A stretch of DNA of 64,000 bases from Aurantiacibacter aquimixticola (lineage in GTDB: Bacteria > Pseudomonadota > Alphaproteobacteria > Sphingomonadales > Sphingomonadaceae): positions 62,001-126,000 of the forward strand of contig NZ_RAHX01000001.1 of NCBI RefSeq assembly GCF_003605475.1. The letters run 5' to 3'. This document shows positions 63,506-64,000 of the stretch, piece by piece. Below the pieces are notes generated by a model, which was given only the letters and a program-made list of their open reading frames with translations, was not told where the DNA came from and did no database searches. Within the stretch, counting starts at the first letter, position 1. Each line of letters begins with the position of its first letter. Both the position numbers and the translations under genes were made by a program.

Positions 63506-64000
63506 CAGCCTGGCCGCATCTCGATTACACCGCCGACAGGCCGACAATCGAGAGCTGTCACATGGTATCGCAGCTGGTCGGCAAACTGCCCACCCGCTTG
63601 CACCCATGGGTCAATCACGGCTGGCACGTCGCGTTGCGGGTGAGTCCGCGCGGCTTCGTTACGCGATCCATGCCAGCAGGCGACGGTCGGAGTTTCACGG
63701 TCGAGATAGACATGCGCGACGGCTGCCTTCGGATCGCCTGCGACAATGGCGGCGCTTGGCAGGTCGGCTTCGTCGGCAAGACGATCGCCGTATTGCAATC
63801 GGATCTCCGCAAGACGCTCGAGGACGCGAGCCTGCCCGCGCCACTGCACGGTGGACCGAACGAGGTAATCGACGCCGTGCTCTTCGCCAGAGACGATACC
63901 GCGCGGCCTTGGGACGCCGATGCCGCGCTCCGTCTGCATGGTGCCTTCGCGGCGGCAGACCGGGTCTTCAACGCGTTTCGCAGTCTGTATCTCGGCAAAT
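63502..64000 (+). CDS. DUF5996 family protein, 5' part
   Basis: Starts at the ATG at 63502 on the egtD stop (ATGA) and runs open to the window end, 166 codons seen. Features: TIESCHMVSQLVGKLPTRLHPWVNHGWHVALRVSPRGFVTRSMP, which matches the N-terminus of DUF5996 proteins (VGKI...L.P..NHWWHV..Y....GL). Function unknown. Coupling to egtD makes a link to ergothioneine likely by position only. Confidence 0.75.
   Translation, partial: MTAWPHLDYTADRPTIESCHMVSQLVGKLPTRLHPWVNHGWHVALRVSPRGFVTRSMPAGDGRSFTVEIDMRDGCLRIACDNGGAWQVGFVGKTIAVLQSDLRKTLEDASLPAPLHGGPNEVIDAVLFARDDTARPWDADAALRLHGAFAAADRVFNAFRSLYLGK

Noticed and set aside
1..64000. CRISPR arrays, prophage, insertion sequences, tRNA or rRNA genes
   Set aside because: No regular repeats, transposase or integrase frames, or RNA gene signatures were seen on either strand.

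Overview
This GC-rich window is almost certainly chromosomal DNA from an alphaproteobacterium of the order Sphingomonadales, most likely an Erythrobacteraceae genus (Erythrobacter, Qipengyuania or Altererythrobacter type). The reasons are the gene content and order (mutY - DUF721 - two DsbA-like genes - smc; tsaB - rimI - mucR - fur - plsC - miaB - phoH - ybeY - corC), an L21 protein with a long Lys/Ala tail, a MucR regulator, and several small proteins of a sphingomonad type. Nearly all of it is housekeeping DNA. I see no rRNA, tRNA, CRISPR array, phage or insertion sequence. The genus is an inference.

Layout. 1-3133: end of the cytochrome oxidase subunit III gene, SURF1, threonine synthase and a SAM methyltransferase. 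3134-4717: DUF1499 membrane protein, dihydroneopterin aldolase and a small Rossmann-like protein. 4899-8309: molybdopterin genes moaA-moaD-moaE, a small membrane protein behind a perfect FNR box, and convergent to it a lipoprotein plus an Fe-S Fnr-type regulator. 8386-9424: rplU-rpmA with promoter, leader hairpin and tandem terminators. 9496-14166: acetyltransferase, ferritin-like hydrolase diverging from a TetR regulator, YgfZ, patatin and dihydroorotase. 14154-18188: RarD transporter, AstD-like dehydrogenase and SelO. 18254-24011: alpha/beta hydrolase, glycosyltransferase, YfgM-like and BamB-like envelope proteins, and an ICMT-family membrane methyltransferase. 24012-28160: ubiA, rsmE, gshA, soxR with a SoxR box, and two small ORFs.

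28217-34850 is the SMC / DsbA / DUF721 / MutY block. 34843-41778 is accessory: two serine hydrolases, NudC, a small hydrophilic protein, a degenerate retropepsin-like protein, DUF1489 and a START-fold protein. 42039-46469 holds mgtE, a cyclophilin, a LysR regulator, corC and ybeY. phoH follows, then a two-gene opposite-strand insert, one gene of which is frameshifted, before miaB-plsC-fur-mucR-rimI-tsaB, a nitroreductase and an Nfu protein. 54836-64000 has an M16 protease, class II DAHP synthase, a MASE1-GGDEF cyclase and an ergothioneine operon (egtB-egtD-DUF5996) cut by the window end.

Most genes are tightly packed, often with ATGA or GTGA overlaps. The best leads are regulatory: a perfect FNR box beside its likely regulator; a SoxR operator whose better promoter points away from soxR toward an unannotated 40-codon ORF; a 31-bp motif shared by two distant intergenic regions; a 15-bp perfect hairpin inside the last codons of the Fnr gene; and a terminator-like hairpin directly before the alpha/beta hydrolase ribosome site. 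No clearly new multi-gene system was found.
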